DNA of 64,000 nt, from positions 186,001-250,000 of the forward strand of contig CALAJN010000005.1 of assembly GCA_937922675.1 (NCBI GenBank). The letters are read 5' to 3'. Of this stretch, positions 1 to 8,509 are shown one piece after another. A program made the translations under genes and the position numbers. The notes beneath the pieces were generated by a model, which worked only from the letters and a program-made list of their open reading frames with translations, was not told the origin of the DNA and did not search any database. Positions within the stretch are counted from its first letter, which is position 1, and the number at the start of each line of letters is the position of its first letter. The DNA is from an uncultured Granulosicoccaceae bacterium. Its GTDB lineage: Bacteria; Pseudomonadota; Gammaproteobacteria; Granulosicoccales; Granulosicoccaceae.

Positions 1-1163
1 GGTGTGGACATGTTCACAAAGGCTGATCGGTGTGCCTTGTCGATAGACTTGAACAGATCAGCAACACCAGAGCCCTTCAAGGCACTGATGAAGTGTATCC
101 GCGTGAACTTCAAGAACTCGACGCGTCGTTCAAGCACACTCTTGACGTTGTCACGTTGCTCACTATTCAAGGCGTCCCACTTGTTGACTGCTACTACCAA
201 CGCACGGCCCTTGTCGATTACATGTGACAGCAGATGCAGGTCTTGCTCGGTCAGGCCCTCGGAGGCATCGACGAGCATCACACACACGTTGGCCTCTTCA
301 ATTGCCTTGAGCGTCTTGATGATGCTGAAGGTCTCCACCTTCTCGGTGACCTTGCCGCGGCGTCGAATTCCCGCTGTGTCCACAAGCGTGTAATGACGAC
401 CGTTGCGTTCAAAAGGGATTGCCACGGTGTCGCGTGTAGTGCCTGGCTTGTCATAGGCGATGACACGCTCACTGCCGAGCAAACGATTGACAAGCGTTGA
501 CTTGCCCACGTTCGGCCGCCCGATAAAGCCGATGCGGATATCGTCATCATGCGGGCTTGTTTGCTCTGGGGCTGCATCAATTACTGACCCGTTACCGGCT
601 TCGCTCAATGGCTCGCTCTTGCGTGAGCGTCGTCGTTTTGAACGTGTCTCGGGCTGACGCAGTGCAGGATCTATGTCAAGGAGATCCGCAGCCGCCTCGA
701 TCATGCTGTGGACACCGCGATTGTGCGATGCCGCGGTTTGTACCAGATGCTCGAACCCGAGCTCATGAAACTCAAGCGAAGCGCGGTCTTCACCTATACC
801 GTCAATCTTGTTTACGCACAGCAGTACGCGCTTTTCACCGCGACGCAAGCGTTCCGCTATCTCGACATCGGTGGAAATCAGACCCTCACGCCCATCGACG
901 ATAAACACCACCAGGTCCGCCTCATCAATGGCGGCATGGGTCTGGCTCGCCATCGCTGCATCAAGTGACTCAGGCTCACCGGACAAACCGCCTGTGTCGA
1001 CCACGATATAGGGCCAGCCGCCCACCTTGCCCGTTCCGTATTGGCGGTCACGTGTCAGGCCCGGGTAGTCTGCCACCAGCGCATCCTGGCTGCGCGTCAG
1101 TCGGTTGAACAGTGTTGACTTGCCGACATTGGGTCGACCGACAAGGGCAATGGTTGTTATCAC
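1..1163 (-). CDS. der: Ribosome-assembly GTPase Der (EngA), C-terminus outside window
   Basis: Der is a double GTPase needed for late assembly of the 50S ribosomal subunit. Reading from a GTG at 1163, the protein opens with TTIALVGRPNVGKSTLFN, the G1 loop of the first G domain. A second G1 loop (IGFIGRPNVGKSTLVN) lies near 500-540. Two GTPase domains in tandem are diagnostic of Der. About 387 codons are present of a usual 450-500, so the C-terminal KH-like domain runs off the left edge. It is the last visible gene of the ndk-rlmN-pilW-hisS-yfgM-bamB-der run, 47 bp after bamB, and bamB-der adjacency is common in gammaproteobacteria. The GTG start is inferred from the position of the first G1 loop, as no ATG lies at a better distance. 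Confidence 0.95.
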   Translation of the reverse strand, partial: MITTIALVGRPNVGKSTLFNRLTRSQDALVADYPGLTRDRQYGTGKVGGWPYIVVDTGGLSGEPESLDAAMASQTHAAIDEADLVVFIVDGREGLISTDVEIAERLRRGEKRVLLCVNKIDGIGEDRASLEFHELGFEHLVQTAASHNRGVHSMIEAAADLLDIDPALRQPETRSKRRRSRKSEPLSEAGNGSVIDAAPEQTSPHDDDIRIGFIGRPNVGKSTLVNRLLGSERVIAYDKPGTTRDTVAIPFERNGRHYTLVDTAGIRRRGKVTEKVETFSIIKTLKAIEEANVCVMLVDASEGLTEQDLHLLSHVIDKGRALVVAVNKWDALNSEQRDNVKSVLERRVEFLKFTRIHFISALKGSGVADLFKSIDKAHRSAFVNMST

Positions 1164-1210
1164 GTCATAGCTCAGGGGCTAACGGGTTGATCGACAGATG
1201 AGCCGACCCA

Positions 1211-2356
1211 CTAGTTGGCTCCTGTTGATAACAAGCGCAACACGCGTATCTCACCCTCGGTGGACTGAACCACAAGGCTGCGACGATCGCCCACCGGCTG
1301 CTCACGTATCGCTCCGTCAGCAACATCGCGACGACCCTGGAGCACGCCCGTATTCGCATCCAGCACATGCAGATAGCCCTCAAAGTCTCCAACGACAACG
1401 GAATCCTCGATCAACGCCGGCCCGCTTGGCCTTCGACCACGAAGCGCTTGCTGCACCCAGAGGGTGGAGCCTGAATTCTTGTCCAGAGCGTGCACATGCC
1501 CTTCATCGTCGACGATCACAACCCTTGTGTCATCCACTGCAAGCCCGGATGTCGATGACATGTCGACGGCCCAATCGATCCCGCCTCTGCCTGGTTCCAG
1601 CCGCACGGCTCTACCCTGAAAATTAACCGCATAGATTCCGTCAGCATCCACCACTATGTCAGCATCGACATCGACCATACGCTCGATCTCGGAGCGCCCG
1701 GTCGGGCGGCTCAGCACGGCCTCCCACAACACCCGTCCATTGGCTGAGTTAAGCGCCAGAACACGACCATCATCAAGACCTAACAACACTCCTCCATCGA
1801 CCACCAAGGGACTACTGTATCCGTTGATCGTCAAGGCAGGTGGTGTCCAGGAGCTGGACCAGCGTTCACTGCCATCAGCGAGATCCAGGCGCACGATCCT
1901 GCCGTCAGCACTACGAACAATCGCTGTGTCAAAAGCAAGCGCCACCGGTGCCAGCACGTCGGAGGAGACCTGCGTACGCCACACTTCGTTACCGCTGGTC
2001 GCATCAAGTGACAGCACCCACCCGTCACGGCCAGCGACAAAAATACGTTCATCGTTGCCACCGACAGCACTGAGTAGCGGTGTGTCCAGTTGTGCGCGCC
2101 ACAGTCGCTCACCACTTTGCCGATCGTACTGGACAACCAAGCCGTCCTTGTCAGCAACGGTGACGCTGGTCTGGGTGACCAGTGGTTCAAAACGCCCCCG
2201 TCCAGTGTCGTCCAGAGTGCGCGACCACACGCGTTCGACCGACACGCTCTGGGCAATCGATTCAAGCTGTGCTGGCGGAATGCGAGGCTCGTCGGCCGCG
2301 CACGCGGCAACCAACACGCCCGCAACAGCAACAAGTTGCAGCCTGATACGGTTCAT
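1211..2356 (-). CDS. bamB: Outer-membrane protein assembly factor BamB (lipoprotein)
   Basis: BamB is the beta-propeller lipoprotein of the BAM complex, which folds beta-barrel proteins into the outer membrane. From the ATG at 2356 the protein is 381 residues: MNRIRLQ, a hydrophobic signal and a lipobox ending VAAC near residue 19. Beta-propeller repeats of the PQQ type follow, with recurring patterns such as GERLWRAQLDTPL, GNEVWRTQVSS, GRVLWEAVLS and GSTLWVQQ. An in-frame extension to 2395 overlaps yfgM and places residues before the signal peptide, so the 2356 start is preferred. The start lies 7 bp past the yfgM stop, as expected in the conserved yfgM-bamB-der order. Confidence 0.94.
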   Translation of the reverse strand: MNRIRLQLVAVAGVLVAACAADEPRIPPAQLESIAQSVSVERVWSRTLDDTGRGRFEPLVTQTSVTVADKDGLVVQYDRQSGERLWRAQLDTPLLSAVGGNDERIFVAGRDGWVLSLDATSGNEVWRTQVSSDVLAPVALAFDTAIVRSADGRIVRLDLADGSERWSSSWTPPALTINGYSSPLVVDGGVLLGLDDGRVLALNSANGRVLWEAVLSRPTGRSEIERMVDVDADIVVDADGIYAVNFQGRAVRLEPGRGGIDWAVDMSSTSGLAVDDTRVVIVDDEGHVHALDKNSGSTLWVQQALRGRRPSGPALIEDSVVVGDFEGYLHVLDANTGVLQGRRDVADGAIREQPVGDRRSLVVQSTEGEIRVLRLLSTGAN

Positions 2357-2363
2357 CAGGCTG

Positions 2364-2999
2364 TCAGCTTGCACTGGAAATCGGAGGCAGATCATCGATC
2401 TTCATGTTCAGTGCTTGCGCGTCCACGACCTGGCCGCTGTCTCGCGCTTGTTCATAGGCAGCGCGTGCCGCTGCAGTGTCTCCCGAGAGCAACAGCAGAT
2501 CGCCACGTGCTTCTTCGATCAGTCCCGTGAAGGTCTCGGGGTAGGTATCTGGCAGTCGCGCAAGCCCTTCATCGACCTTGCCGATCGCGCCCTGCACGCG
2601 AGCAAGGCGAATGGCCGCAATCAATTTTACGTCCGGGTGTTCAGACTCATCGGCTACCCAGGCGAGACGTGATGCAGCACCTTCGAGGTTGTCGCTTTCA
2701 ATCTCCGCTCTGGCGGCAGCGAGTTGTGCGTAGGAGGCGTACAGCGTACTGTCGTGGTCCTCTGCCAGCGTGTCAGCCAGCGACAAGGCGGTAGAGGCGT
2801 CACCGGATGTAACCGCTTCAAGTGTTTGCGAGAACCCGTTGGATGCCGCGATGGCTTGTGACTCGACACGTCCTTGCCAGAGCTGCCAGCCACCGATCAC
2901 ACCACCGCCAATAACAACACCGGCTATGACGGACTTGCCGTTTTCGGCCCACCACTTCTTGAGTGCTTCGACCTGTTGCTCTTCTGTTTCGTAGTCCAC
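2364..2999 (-). CDS. yfgM: YfgM-family periplasmic chaperone / SecYEG ancillary protein
   Basis: The 211-residue protein has a short cytosolic N-terminus (DYETEEQQVEALKKWWAENG), one transmembrane segment at about residues 24-42 (VIAGVVIGGGVIGGWQLW) and an alpha-helical TPR-like periplasmic domain. This is the architecture of YfgM, which in E. coli associates with SecYEG and PpiD and helps hand over secreted proteins. The start codon is GTG at 2999. It sits between hisS and bamB, the usual place in gammaproteobacteria. Family assignment rests on architecture and gene order more than on a catalytic motif. Confidence 0.88.
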   Translation of the reverse strand: MDYETEEQQVEALKKWWAENGKSVIAGVVIGGGVIGGWQLWQGRVESQAIAASNGFSQTLEAVTSGDASTALSLADTLAEDHDSTLYASYAQLAAARAEIESDNLEGAASRLAWVADESEHPDVKLIAAIRLARVQGAIGKVDEGLARLPDTYPETFTGLIEEARGDLLLLSGDTAAARAAYEQARDSGQVVDAQALNMKIDDLPPISSAS

Positions 3000-3073
3000 T
3001 TGCTTGTCCCCGTTGGGCTCCCGTGAAAAGAGCCACTGTGTTCACTTGATCTTCTTGTCGTATACCGCGACGG

Positions 3074-4360
3074 CTATCGCTCGACCTGCAGCATCGTCCC
3101 CAGTACCTCTGGCACCTGTGCAAGGGCAATACGTTGTTGTTCACCGTCGCCGCGCATCGGCTTGAGCGTCACTTCACTCGCGGCGATCTCCGTTGCGCCG
3201 ACGACAACAGCGACGCTGGCTCCGCTCTTGTCGGCCTTGCGAAACTGGCTCTTCATGCTGCCGGCCACGGTGTTGTGCTGAAGCGATAGCCCGGGCATTG
3301 CCTGGCGCAGGTGCTCCGCGAGAGCCAGCGCTGCACTGGCAGGCACTTCATCACTGGCAATCAGGAAGGCATCCGGTGCAGCCACAGGCGGCTTTACGCC
3401 AAGGACATCCATCAAGGCAACCATGCGCTCCAGGCCCATGGCCCACCCAACGCCAGGGGTATTCCTGGCGCCGATTTCGGTCAGCAGTCCGTCGTAGCGA
3501 CCGCCAGAACACACCGCGGATTGGGCGCCAAGGCGATCTGTTGTCCATTCGAATACCGTGTGGCTGTAATAGTCGAGCCCGCGAACCAGTCGCGGGTTCA
3601 CGGTGTAGGCAACGCCTGCGGCCTCGAGCAGTTCGCGCAGGGTCTGAAAGTGTTCGCGGGAGTCATCTGCCAGAAACTGATCGAGCGAGGGTGCAGCGCT
3701 GATCACGGACTCGAGATCGGGATTCTTGCTGTCCAGAATGCGCAGTGGGTTTTTGGACAGGCGACGGCGACTGTCGTCATCGAGCAGCGCCTCGTGTTCG
3801 GTGAAGTGTGCAACCAGTGACTCACGCCAACGATCACGATCCTCGGTCGTACCGAGCGTGTTGATCTGAAGCGTCAGCGCGTCGCCAACCCCCAACTCTC
3901 GCCACAGGCGTGCGCACAACAGCATCAGCTCGCACTCGATGACGGGGCCTGCGATACCGTAGACCTCGGCACCTGCCTGGTGAAACTGCCTTTGACGCCC
4001 CAACTGCGGGCGCTCATAACGAAACATCGGGCCGAGGTACCACACCCGTGCGGAGGCTCCGGGCTGCAACAGCCCATTCTCGATCATTGCACGCACAAAA
4101 CTTGCGGTGTTCTCCGGCCGCAGTGTCATGCGCTCGCCCTTGCGGTCCGGGAAGGTGTACATCTCCTTCTCGACGATATCGGTAGACTCGCCGATAGAAC
4201 GTTCGAACAGGGACGTACGCTCGAGAAGCGGTGTGCGCATCTCGGTATAGCCGTAGGAACTCATGGCGTCGCGCACGGCCTGCTCCACCGCATGCCAGGC
4301 AGGCATATCAACCGGTAACAGATCCGGCATGCCACGCAAACGCTTGTACTGCTTGTCCAT
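3074..4360 (-). CDS. hisS: Histidyl-tRNA synthetase
   Basis: HisS charges tRNA-His with histidine and is a class II synthetase acting as a dimer. The 428-residue length is typical. Class II motif 2 is visible as YLGPMFRYERPQLGRQRQFH, the histidine-specific signature as LVRGLDYYSHTVFEW, followed by SGGRYDGL, and motif 3 as GVGWAMGLERM. The C-terminal anticodon-binding domain follows from about residue 330. The ATG at 4360 is 12 bp downstream of the pilW stop. In many gammaproteobacteria ispG lies between pilW and hisS; here it is absent. Confidence 0.97.
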   Translation of the reverse strand: MDKQYKRLRGMPDLLPVDMPAWHAVEQAVRDAMSSYGYTEMRTPLLERTSLFERSIGESTDIVEKEMYTFPDRKGERMTLRPENTASFVRAMIENGLLQPGASARVWYLGPMFRYERPQLGRQRQFHQAGAEVYGIAGPVIECELMLLCARLWRELGVGDALTLQINTLGTTEDRDRWRESLVAHFTEHEALLDDDSRRRLSKNPLRILDSKNPDLESVISAAPSLDQFLADDSREHFQTLRELLEAAGVAYTVNPRLVRGLDYYSHTVFEWTTDRLGAQSAVCSGGRYDGLLTEIGARNTPGVGWAMGLERMVALMDVLGVKPPVAAPDAFLIASDEVPASAALALAEHLRQAMPGLSLQHNTVAGSMKSQFRKADKSGASVAVVVGATEIAASEVTLKPMRGDGEQQRIALAQVPEVLGTMLQVER

Positions 4361-4372
4361 CGTGAAGGTAAA

Positions 4373-5122
4373 TCAGTTCAGCGGACGAGCAAGGTATTCA
4401 CCCGCTTCACGAGAGGCAGGGAATTCATTGAGCAGGCGATTGGCGTAGCGCTCTGCGCTGGCGACGTCGCCGGTGTCACGCTTGATGATATGTCCCATCA
4501 ACAAGCTCTCCGCGGTAGGCTCGGACAAGGCCTCGAAGCGTTGGTAGTAGGCGTCCGCTACTGTCAGGCGATTCCGCTTGTGCAGCAACTCTGCCATGTG
4601 CAGGAACGCACCGGCAAAGCGTGGATTGACCTGCAGCGCCTCGCGCAAATAGCTCTCGGCCTCATCCAGACGACCGGCCTCAAGCATGCACAGCCCGGCG
4701 TTATCCAGCGCAAACTCCGGCGTGCTGTAGAAGGGGTCATCTGCAGCCTTGCGAAATTCCCGCTCCGCTGCCTCGATATCGCCACTACCGCACAGAAAGG
4801 CGCCGTAGGCGTTCTTGTGAGCCGCCTCACGCGGGTCCAGCTTGATCGCTTCCCTGAAGTGCACGCGGGCCGCATCCGGCTGACCAATGGCGCTCTGCAA
4901 CTGGGCATAGGCAGCGTGCACCAAAGCGTTTTGATCATCCTGTTCTAGCGCCTTGTCGAGGACTTCCCGGGCACGCACCAGATCACCACGTTGCAAGTAA
5001 TTCAGACCGAGTTGCGCGTTGGTCTGCGCAGCCTTTTCATCCTGTTCCCTGCTCAGCCCGGCAACACATGCACTCATGGTCAGTGAAACCACTAGAACGA
5101 GGACTGTCCTGGCAAACGTCAT
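4373..5122 (-). CDS. pilW: Type IV pilus biogenesis/stability lipoprotein PilW (PilF)
   Basis: This 249-residue lipoprotein has a signal peptide with lipobox MSAC near residue 19 and a chain of TPR repeats: AQLGLNYLQRGDLVRAREVL, LVHAAYAQLQSAIGQPDAAR, KNAYGAFLCGSGDIEAAER, LDNAGLCMLEAGRLDEAES and GAFLHMAELLHKRNRLTVAD. PilW/PilF is the pilotin-type TPR lipoprotein that promotes outer-membrane assembly of the PilQ secretin. Its ATG overlaps the rlmN stop codon by 4 bp (ATGA), indicating translational coupling. The rlmN-pilW order is characteristic. No other pilus gene is visible in the window. Confidence 0.92.
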   Translation of the reverse strand: MTFARTVLVLVVSLTMSACVAGLSREQDEKAAQTNAQLGLNYLQRGDLVRAREVLDKALEQDDQNALVHAAYAQLQSAIGQPDAARVHFREAIKLDPREAAHKNAYGAFLCGSGDIEAAEREFRKAADDPFYSTPEFALDNAGLCMLEAGRLDEAESYLREALQVNPRFAGAFLHMAELLHKRNRLTVADAYYQRFEALSEPTAESLLMGHIIKRDTGDVASAERYANRLLNEFPASREAGEYLARPLN

Positions 5123-6327
5123 GGTGTCAGTTCTCCGGAAGTTTCGGTAACAGAGGGGTCGGCTACAGCGTGGCCTTCAATGAGTTCCGCGCGTTCACCG
5201 TAGCGTAGCTTTACAAATTTCAATGGGCGGCGGCTGCGGTCCTCGATATCACCTGCGAGCTGCCCGCAAGCCGCATCGATATCATCACCCCGTGTGGTGC
5301 GCTTGAGTGTCAGGATGCCCGCATCCTCCAGGATGCTTGCAAACCGCTCTACCCGGCCACGTGAAGAGCGCGCGTACCCGGAGGTCGGAAACGGATTGAA
5401 GGGAATCAAATTGACCTTGGCCGGGAAGTCACCCAGCAACTTGACCAGCTCACGCGCCTCGGCCGGACCGTCATTGACATGATCCAGCATCACGTACTCG
5501 AACAGCACGTGCTTCTTGCGCTCTCCGCTGACATAGCGCTCACACGCAGCCATCAGCTCCCTGATGGGATACTTGCGATTAATCGGAACCAGTTCATCGC
5601 GTAACTTGTCAGTCGGTGCGTGTAGAGAGACAGCCAGTGAAACGTCGATATCCCTGGTCAGACGATCCATCCAGGGCACCATCCCGGAGGTGGAGACCGT
5701 GACGCGACGTTTGCTGAGCCCATAGCCCAGATCATCGAGCATGAGTCTCAGTGCAGGAATCAATGCGGGGTAGTTGGCCAGCGGTTCTCCCATGCCCATC
5801 ATCACCACATTGGTAATACGTGGGCCCCTGGAGGCCCCGTGTTCGGCACCAGCACCTGGCGCGATGCCGGCTGCGGCGTTGAGCAGACGCGTCGCCAGCC
5901 ACACCTGACCGATGATTTCAGCGACCGACAGATTGCGATTGAACCCTTGACGACCGGTTGCGCAGAACGAGCAATCCAGCGCGCAACCCACCTGGCTCGA
6001 CACACACAAGGTGCCGCGCCCTGCCTCAGGAATGTAGACGGTCTCGATACGATTGCCGTCATCGAGTTCAAACAACCACTTGCGGGTGCCGTCCAGGCTG
6101 GTGTGATCCTCGGCGACAGCCGGTAACACGGTGGTTGTCATCGCTGCCAGACGATCTCGCGTCCTGGCAGCCACGTCGGTCATCTGATGTACGTCCCGCT
6201 GCTCGCGGGAGTACAACCACTTCATTATCTGGCGTGCACGAAAGGGCTTCTCCCCGAGTTCAGTCATGAACGCGGTGAAAGCCTCTCGATCGAGGTCAAA
6301 AAGATTGACGCGCGCCGCGTCCTTCAT
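5119..6327 (-). CDS. rlmN: Dual-specificity 23S rRNA A2503 / tRNA A37 C2-methyltransferase RlmN
   Basis: RlmN is a radical-SAM enzyme that methylates C2 of A2503 in 23S rRNA and of A37 in some tRNAs. The radical-SAM cluster motif CALDCSFCATGRQGF is present, as are the preceding LCVSSQVG segment and the C-terminal RTTRGDDIDAACGQL, which carries the cysteine that becomes methylated during turnover. The glycine-rich NVVMMGMGEPLANY motif is also clear. At 402 residues it is slightly longer than the E. coli protein because of an alanine/glycine-rich insert near residues 155-170. It lies 21 bp downstream of ndk and overlaps pilW by 4 bp. Confidence 0.97.
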   Translation of the reverse strand: MKDAARVNLFDLDREAFTAFMTELGEKPFRARQIMKWLYSREQRDVHQMTDVAARTRDRLAAMTTTVLPAVAEDHTSLDGTRKWLFELDDGNRIETVYIPEAGRGTLCVSSQVGCALDCSFCATGRQGFNRNLSVAEIIGQVWLATRLLNAAAGIAPGAGAEHGASRGPRITNVVMMGMGEPLANYPALIPALRLMLDDLGYGLSKRRVTVSTSGMVPWMDRLTRDIDVSLAVSLHAPTDKLRDELVPINRKYPIRELMAACERYVSGERKKHVLFEYVMLDHVNDGPAEARELVKLLGDFPAKVNLIPFNPFPTSGYARSSRGRVERFASILEDAGILTLKRTTRGDDIDAACGQLAGDIEDRSRRPLKFVKLRYGERAELIEGHAVADPSVTETSGELTP

Positions 6328-6348
6328 AAGGTGATGTGCAGCTACAAC

Positions 6349-6780
6349 CTAGCGTGTACGTGCGCAAACTTCATCGGGCTTGAAGAAAAACGCGATTTCT
6401 TCTGCCGCCGTTTCCGGAGCGTCCGAACCATGACAGGCGTTTTCGTCGATCGAAGACGCATGCTTTTTACGCACGGTACCGTCAGCTGCTTCAGCCGGGT
6501 TGGTGGCACCCATGACGTCACGATGCTTGGCGATGGCATTCTCACCCTCGAGTACCTGGACAATCACGGGACCCGATGTCATGAATTTGACCAGATCTGC
6601 ATAGAACGGCCGCTCCTTGTGTACCGCATAGAACTCACCCGCCTGGGCTTCACTCAGGTGCATCATTCGGGCAGCGACAATCTTCAGGCCGGCGGACTCG
6701 AACATGCTGTAGATATCGCCGATCACGTTTTTGGCGACAGCGTCAGGCTTGATGATGGAAAGGGTACGTTCAACGGCCAT
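6349..6780 (-). CDS. ndk: Nucleoside diphosphate kinase
   Basis: Ndk balances nucleoside triphosphate pools by phosphate transfer through a histidine. At 143 residues it has the standard length. The N-terminal [12 protein letters not shown] and the active-site segment [11 protein letters not shown], with the phosphorylated His, are intact, as are the nucleotide-binding KERPFY and GATNPAEA motifs. The ATG at 6780 is preceded by GGAG at suitable spacing. It is the first gene of the minus-strand operon running to der, and a good -10-like hexamer lies about 40 bp upstream. Confidence 0.98.
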   Translation of the reverse strand: MAVERTLSIIKPDAVAKNVIGDIYSMFESAGLKIVAARMMHLSEAQAGEFYAVHKERPFYADLVKFMTSGPVIVQVLEGENAIAKHRDVMGATNPAEAADGTVRKKHASSIDENACHGSDAPETAAEEIAFFFKPDEVCARTR

Positions 6781-6817
6781 TGTCAGGGCTCCAGACAGAT
6801 AAAGGAATCAACCCACC

Positions 6818-6823
6818 ATTGTA
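6818..6823 (-). promoter_or_regulatory. Candidate -10 element for the ndk-der operon
   Basis: On the minus strand the hexamer TACAAT (five of six matches to TATAAT) lies about 38 bp upstream of the ndk start codon. No convincing -35 hexamer is seen at 16-18 bp, so this is a tentative call. Confidence 0.3.
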
Positions 6824-6905
6824 GCGGGTTAGGCGCGTTGCACGTACTGTCCAGGGCGGGTCCTGTGTGCCATGTCAGTTGTGAATCAACGGCACCCGGG
6901 GGCGA

Positions 6906-6921
6906 CCCGCCGGGGGGCGGG
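6906..6921 (-). terminator. GC-rich hairpin just after the HslV-like gene
   Basis: CCCGCC and GGCGGG form a perfect 6-bp stem with a 4-nt loop, beginning one base past the stop codon of the HslV-like gene. There is no T-run, so intrinsic termination is uncertain; it may stabilise the transcript end or act with Rho. Confidence 0.35.
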
Positions 6922-6922
6922 C

Positions 6923-7498
6923 TCAGCGACGCGAAAGCTTGACCGTCTTGTGCTCGATCGGACCTTGCGAAGAGGTATCAAAAGCAGCACCCGCCTCCGC
7001 GCCTGCCAACGCAATGTCCTTGGCACTCTTGAAGCGATCCCACACGGCATGCATCGCCCCCAACGCGTAGCAAGCGCCCGAGCCGACCGCCCAGTATCGC
7101 TCGTATTCATACACCTCGCGCAGTGAGTACAAGGCAAATATGCCATTTGCATTCATGAACACAGCGTCCATCTGACTCGTCTCGTAAGGATCTTCCTCGG
7201 CGTCCTTGGGGTTGAGGAAGTAGCGTTCCTTGAGCACCGGATGCAGACGCAAAAGCGTGTCGAAGGCGGCATCTCGTGTCGTGAAGTCCGCTTTTACGTC
7301 CTTGTCACGAAAAGCTCGCTCAGCCACCAACGTATGCGCTGCACTGCCTACGATACCGATATGCGTCTTGCCAAAGGTCTGAATCTTGGAGTGATTGCAG
7401 TCCAGCTCGTGCGGCAGCCTGATTTCCCCAAAAGTGGTCAGAGTGTCAGCGGCAATACAGGCAGTTGATCCCTTGCGGGCCACAACAATCGTCGACAA
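6923..7498 (-). CDS. Proteasome/HslV-like Ntn hydrolase (BPH-type candidate)
   Basis: The protein resembles the peptidase subunits of HslV and bacterial proteasome homologues. With the TTG at 7498 as start it begins M-STIVVARKG, aligning with the HslV start M-TTIVSVRRNG, and Asp17 counted from the Ser is conserved (ACIAADTLTTFG). A lysine near the position of catalytic Lys33 is present (HSKIQTFG), and the segment THIGIVGSAAH matches the family core. The predicted N-terminal nucleophile would therefore be Ser rather than Thr. The frame stays open upstream to a GTG at 7552, which would add an 18-residue leader. No hslU/clpY ATPase gene lies nearby; the upstream neighbour is nrdR. A BPH-like self-compartmentalising hydrolase is my best reading; true HslV is less likely given the lack of HslU. 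Confidence 0.75.
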   Translation of the reverse strand: MSTIVVARKGSTACIAADTLTTFGEIRLPHELDCNHSKIQTFGKTHIGIVGSAAHTLVAERAFRDKDVKADFTTRDAAFDTLLRLHPVLKERYFLNPKDAEEDPYETSQMDAVFMNANGIFALYSLREVYEYERYWAVGSGACYALGAMHAVWDRFKSAKDIALAGAEAGAAFDTSSQGPIEHKTVKLSRR

Positions 7499-7609
7499 GT
7501 GCGGTGTTCTCGCGTCATCCAGCAGAGGGCCGGAGTGTGGCACGAGAGCCACGGCCGGCGTTGCGAACCGGGTCTGGTGCCCGGATCCGCAACCGGCACT
7601 GCGTCTCTA

Positions 7610-8242
7610 TCAGTCAGGATCGTCCCGTTTGCGTGTGCGCCGTTTGGCTTTGCCAGCTTGCGCACTGGCGCGAGACCTGGCTCCTTTGCTACCGCCGTCT
7701 GCAACCGCTCCAGCCGATACTACCGGGAGTACAGGCACCGGAGCGTTTGCGGCATCAAGCAGCGACAACTGATTGTGAGCCTCGCCAGCTGGGTGGCGCT
7801 CCAGGGTGTCGATCGCCTCACGAAATGCCGCTGCATCGTCAAAGCGGCGGTAGACAGACGCAAACCGTATGTAGGCGACCTGATCAAGCTCCTTGAGCTC
7901 ATCCATCACCCACTCACCGATCTGCAGAGCGTCGATTTCTCGATCACCGGCGACCAGACAGCGGTGACGAACACGCGCCACGGCCTCGTCAATAGCCTCG
8001 ACACTGACCGGGCGCTTTTCCAAGGCCTTTTGAAAGCCGGCTTGCAGCTTGGCATCGGAGAATGGCTCGCGATTGCCACGTGACTTGACCACCCGCGGCA
8101 GGTTGAGCTCCGCGGTCTCGTAGGTTGAGAAACGCTCCTCACAGTCATTGCACTCGCGGCGGCGACGCACCTGATCACTGTCGCCGACAAGGCGAGAGTC
8201 GATCACACGGGTGTCAATTGCACCGCAGAACGGGCATCGCAT
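7610..8242 (-). CDS. nrdR: Transcriptional repressor NrdR with extended C-terminal tail
   Basis: NrdR represses ribonucleotide reductase genes by sensing ATP/dATP through an ATP-cone domain and binding NrdR boxes through a zinc ribbon. The zinc ribbon starts [17 protein letters not shown], and the second cysteine pair is in [17 protein letters not shown]. The ATP-cone follows from about residue 48 ([16 protein letters not shown]) to 150 ([16 protein letters not shown]). Normal NrdR ends near residue 150-170; here there are about 50 more residues, ending in a basic tail ([11 protein letters not shown]). The usual downstream neighbour ribD is replaced by the HslV-like gene. The start is an ATG. 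Family assignment is secure; the function of the tail is unknown. Confidence 0.96.
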   Translation of the reverse strand: MRCPFCGAIDTRVIDSRLVGDSDQVRRRRECNDCEERFSTYETAELNLPRVVKSRGNREPFSDAKLQAGFQKALEKRPVSVEAIDEAVARVRHRCLVAGDREIDALQIGEWVMDELKELDQVAYIRFASVYRRFDDAAAFREAIDTLERHPAGEAHNQLSLLDAANAPVPVLPVVSAGAVADGGSKGARSRASAQAGKAKRRTRKRDDPD

Positions 8243-8509
8243 GCGGACAAGAATCCTGATCTGAGAATACGTGGACGGCCAGCCTCATCGCGTGGCCGGT
8301 CAGCGTTGGCGTGACGATCGGTCGCTGCGACCGCCGCCCGAGTATGGCATCCGTGCTAGGATTTTGCGGATTTTTCGCAGGATCACAGGCCCCCTCCTTT
8401 TGCGAGCCTGTTTCTGCAAGAGTCGCTTGTGCCCCGGCCTTTTCTGCCTGCGTCTGACGATCTGCAAGCGCAAGGCCGACTCCACCTTCAAACACTGACG
8501 AAACTATCG

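Noticed and set aside
1656-2672. Plus-strand 338-codon open frame
   Set aside because: It is antisense to bamB and yfgM, which have strong family motifs, and its Arg/Ser/Thr-rich composition is typical of a shadow frame.
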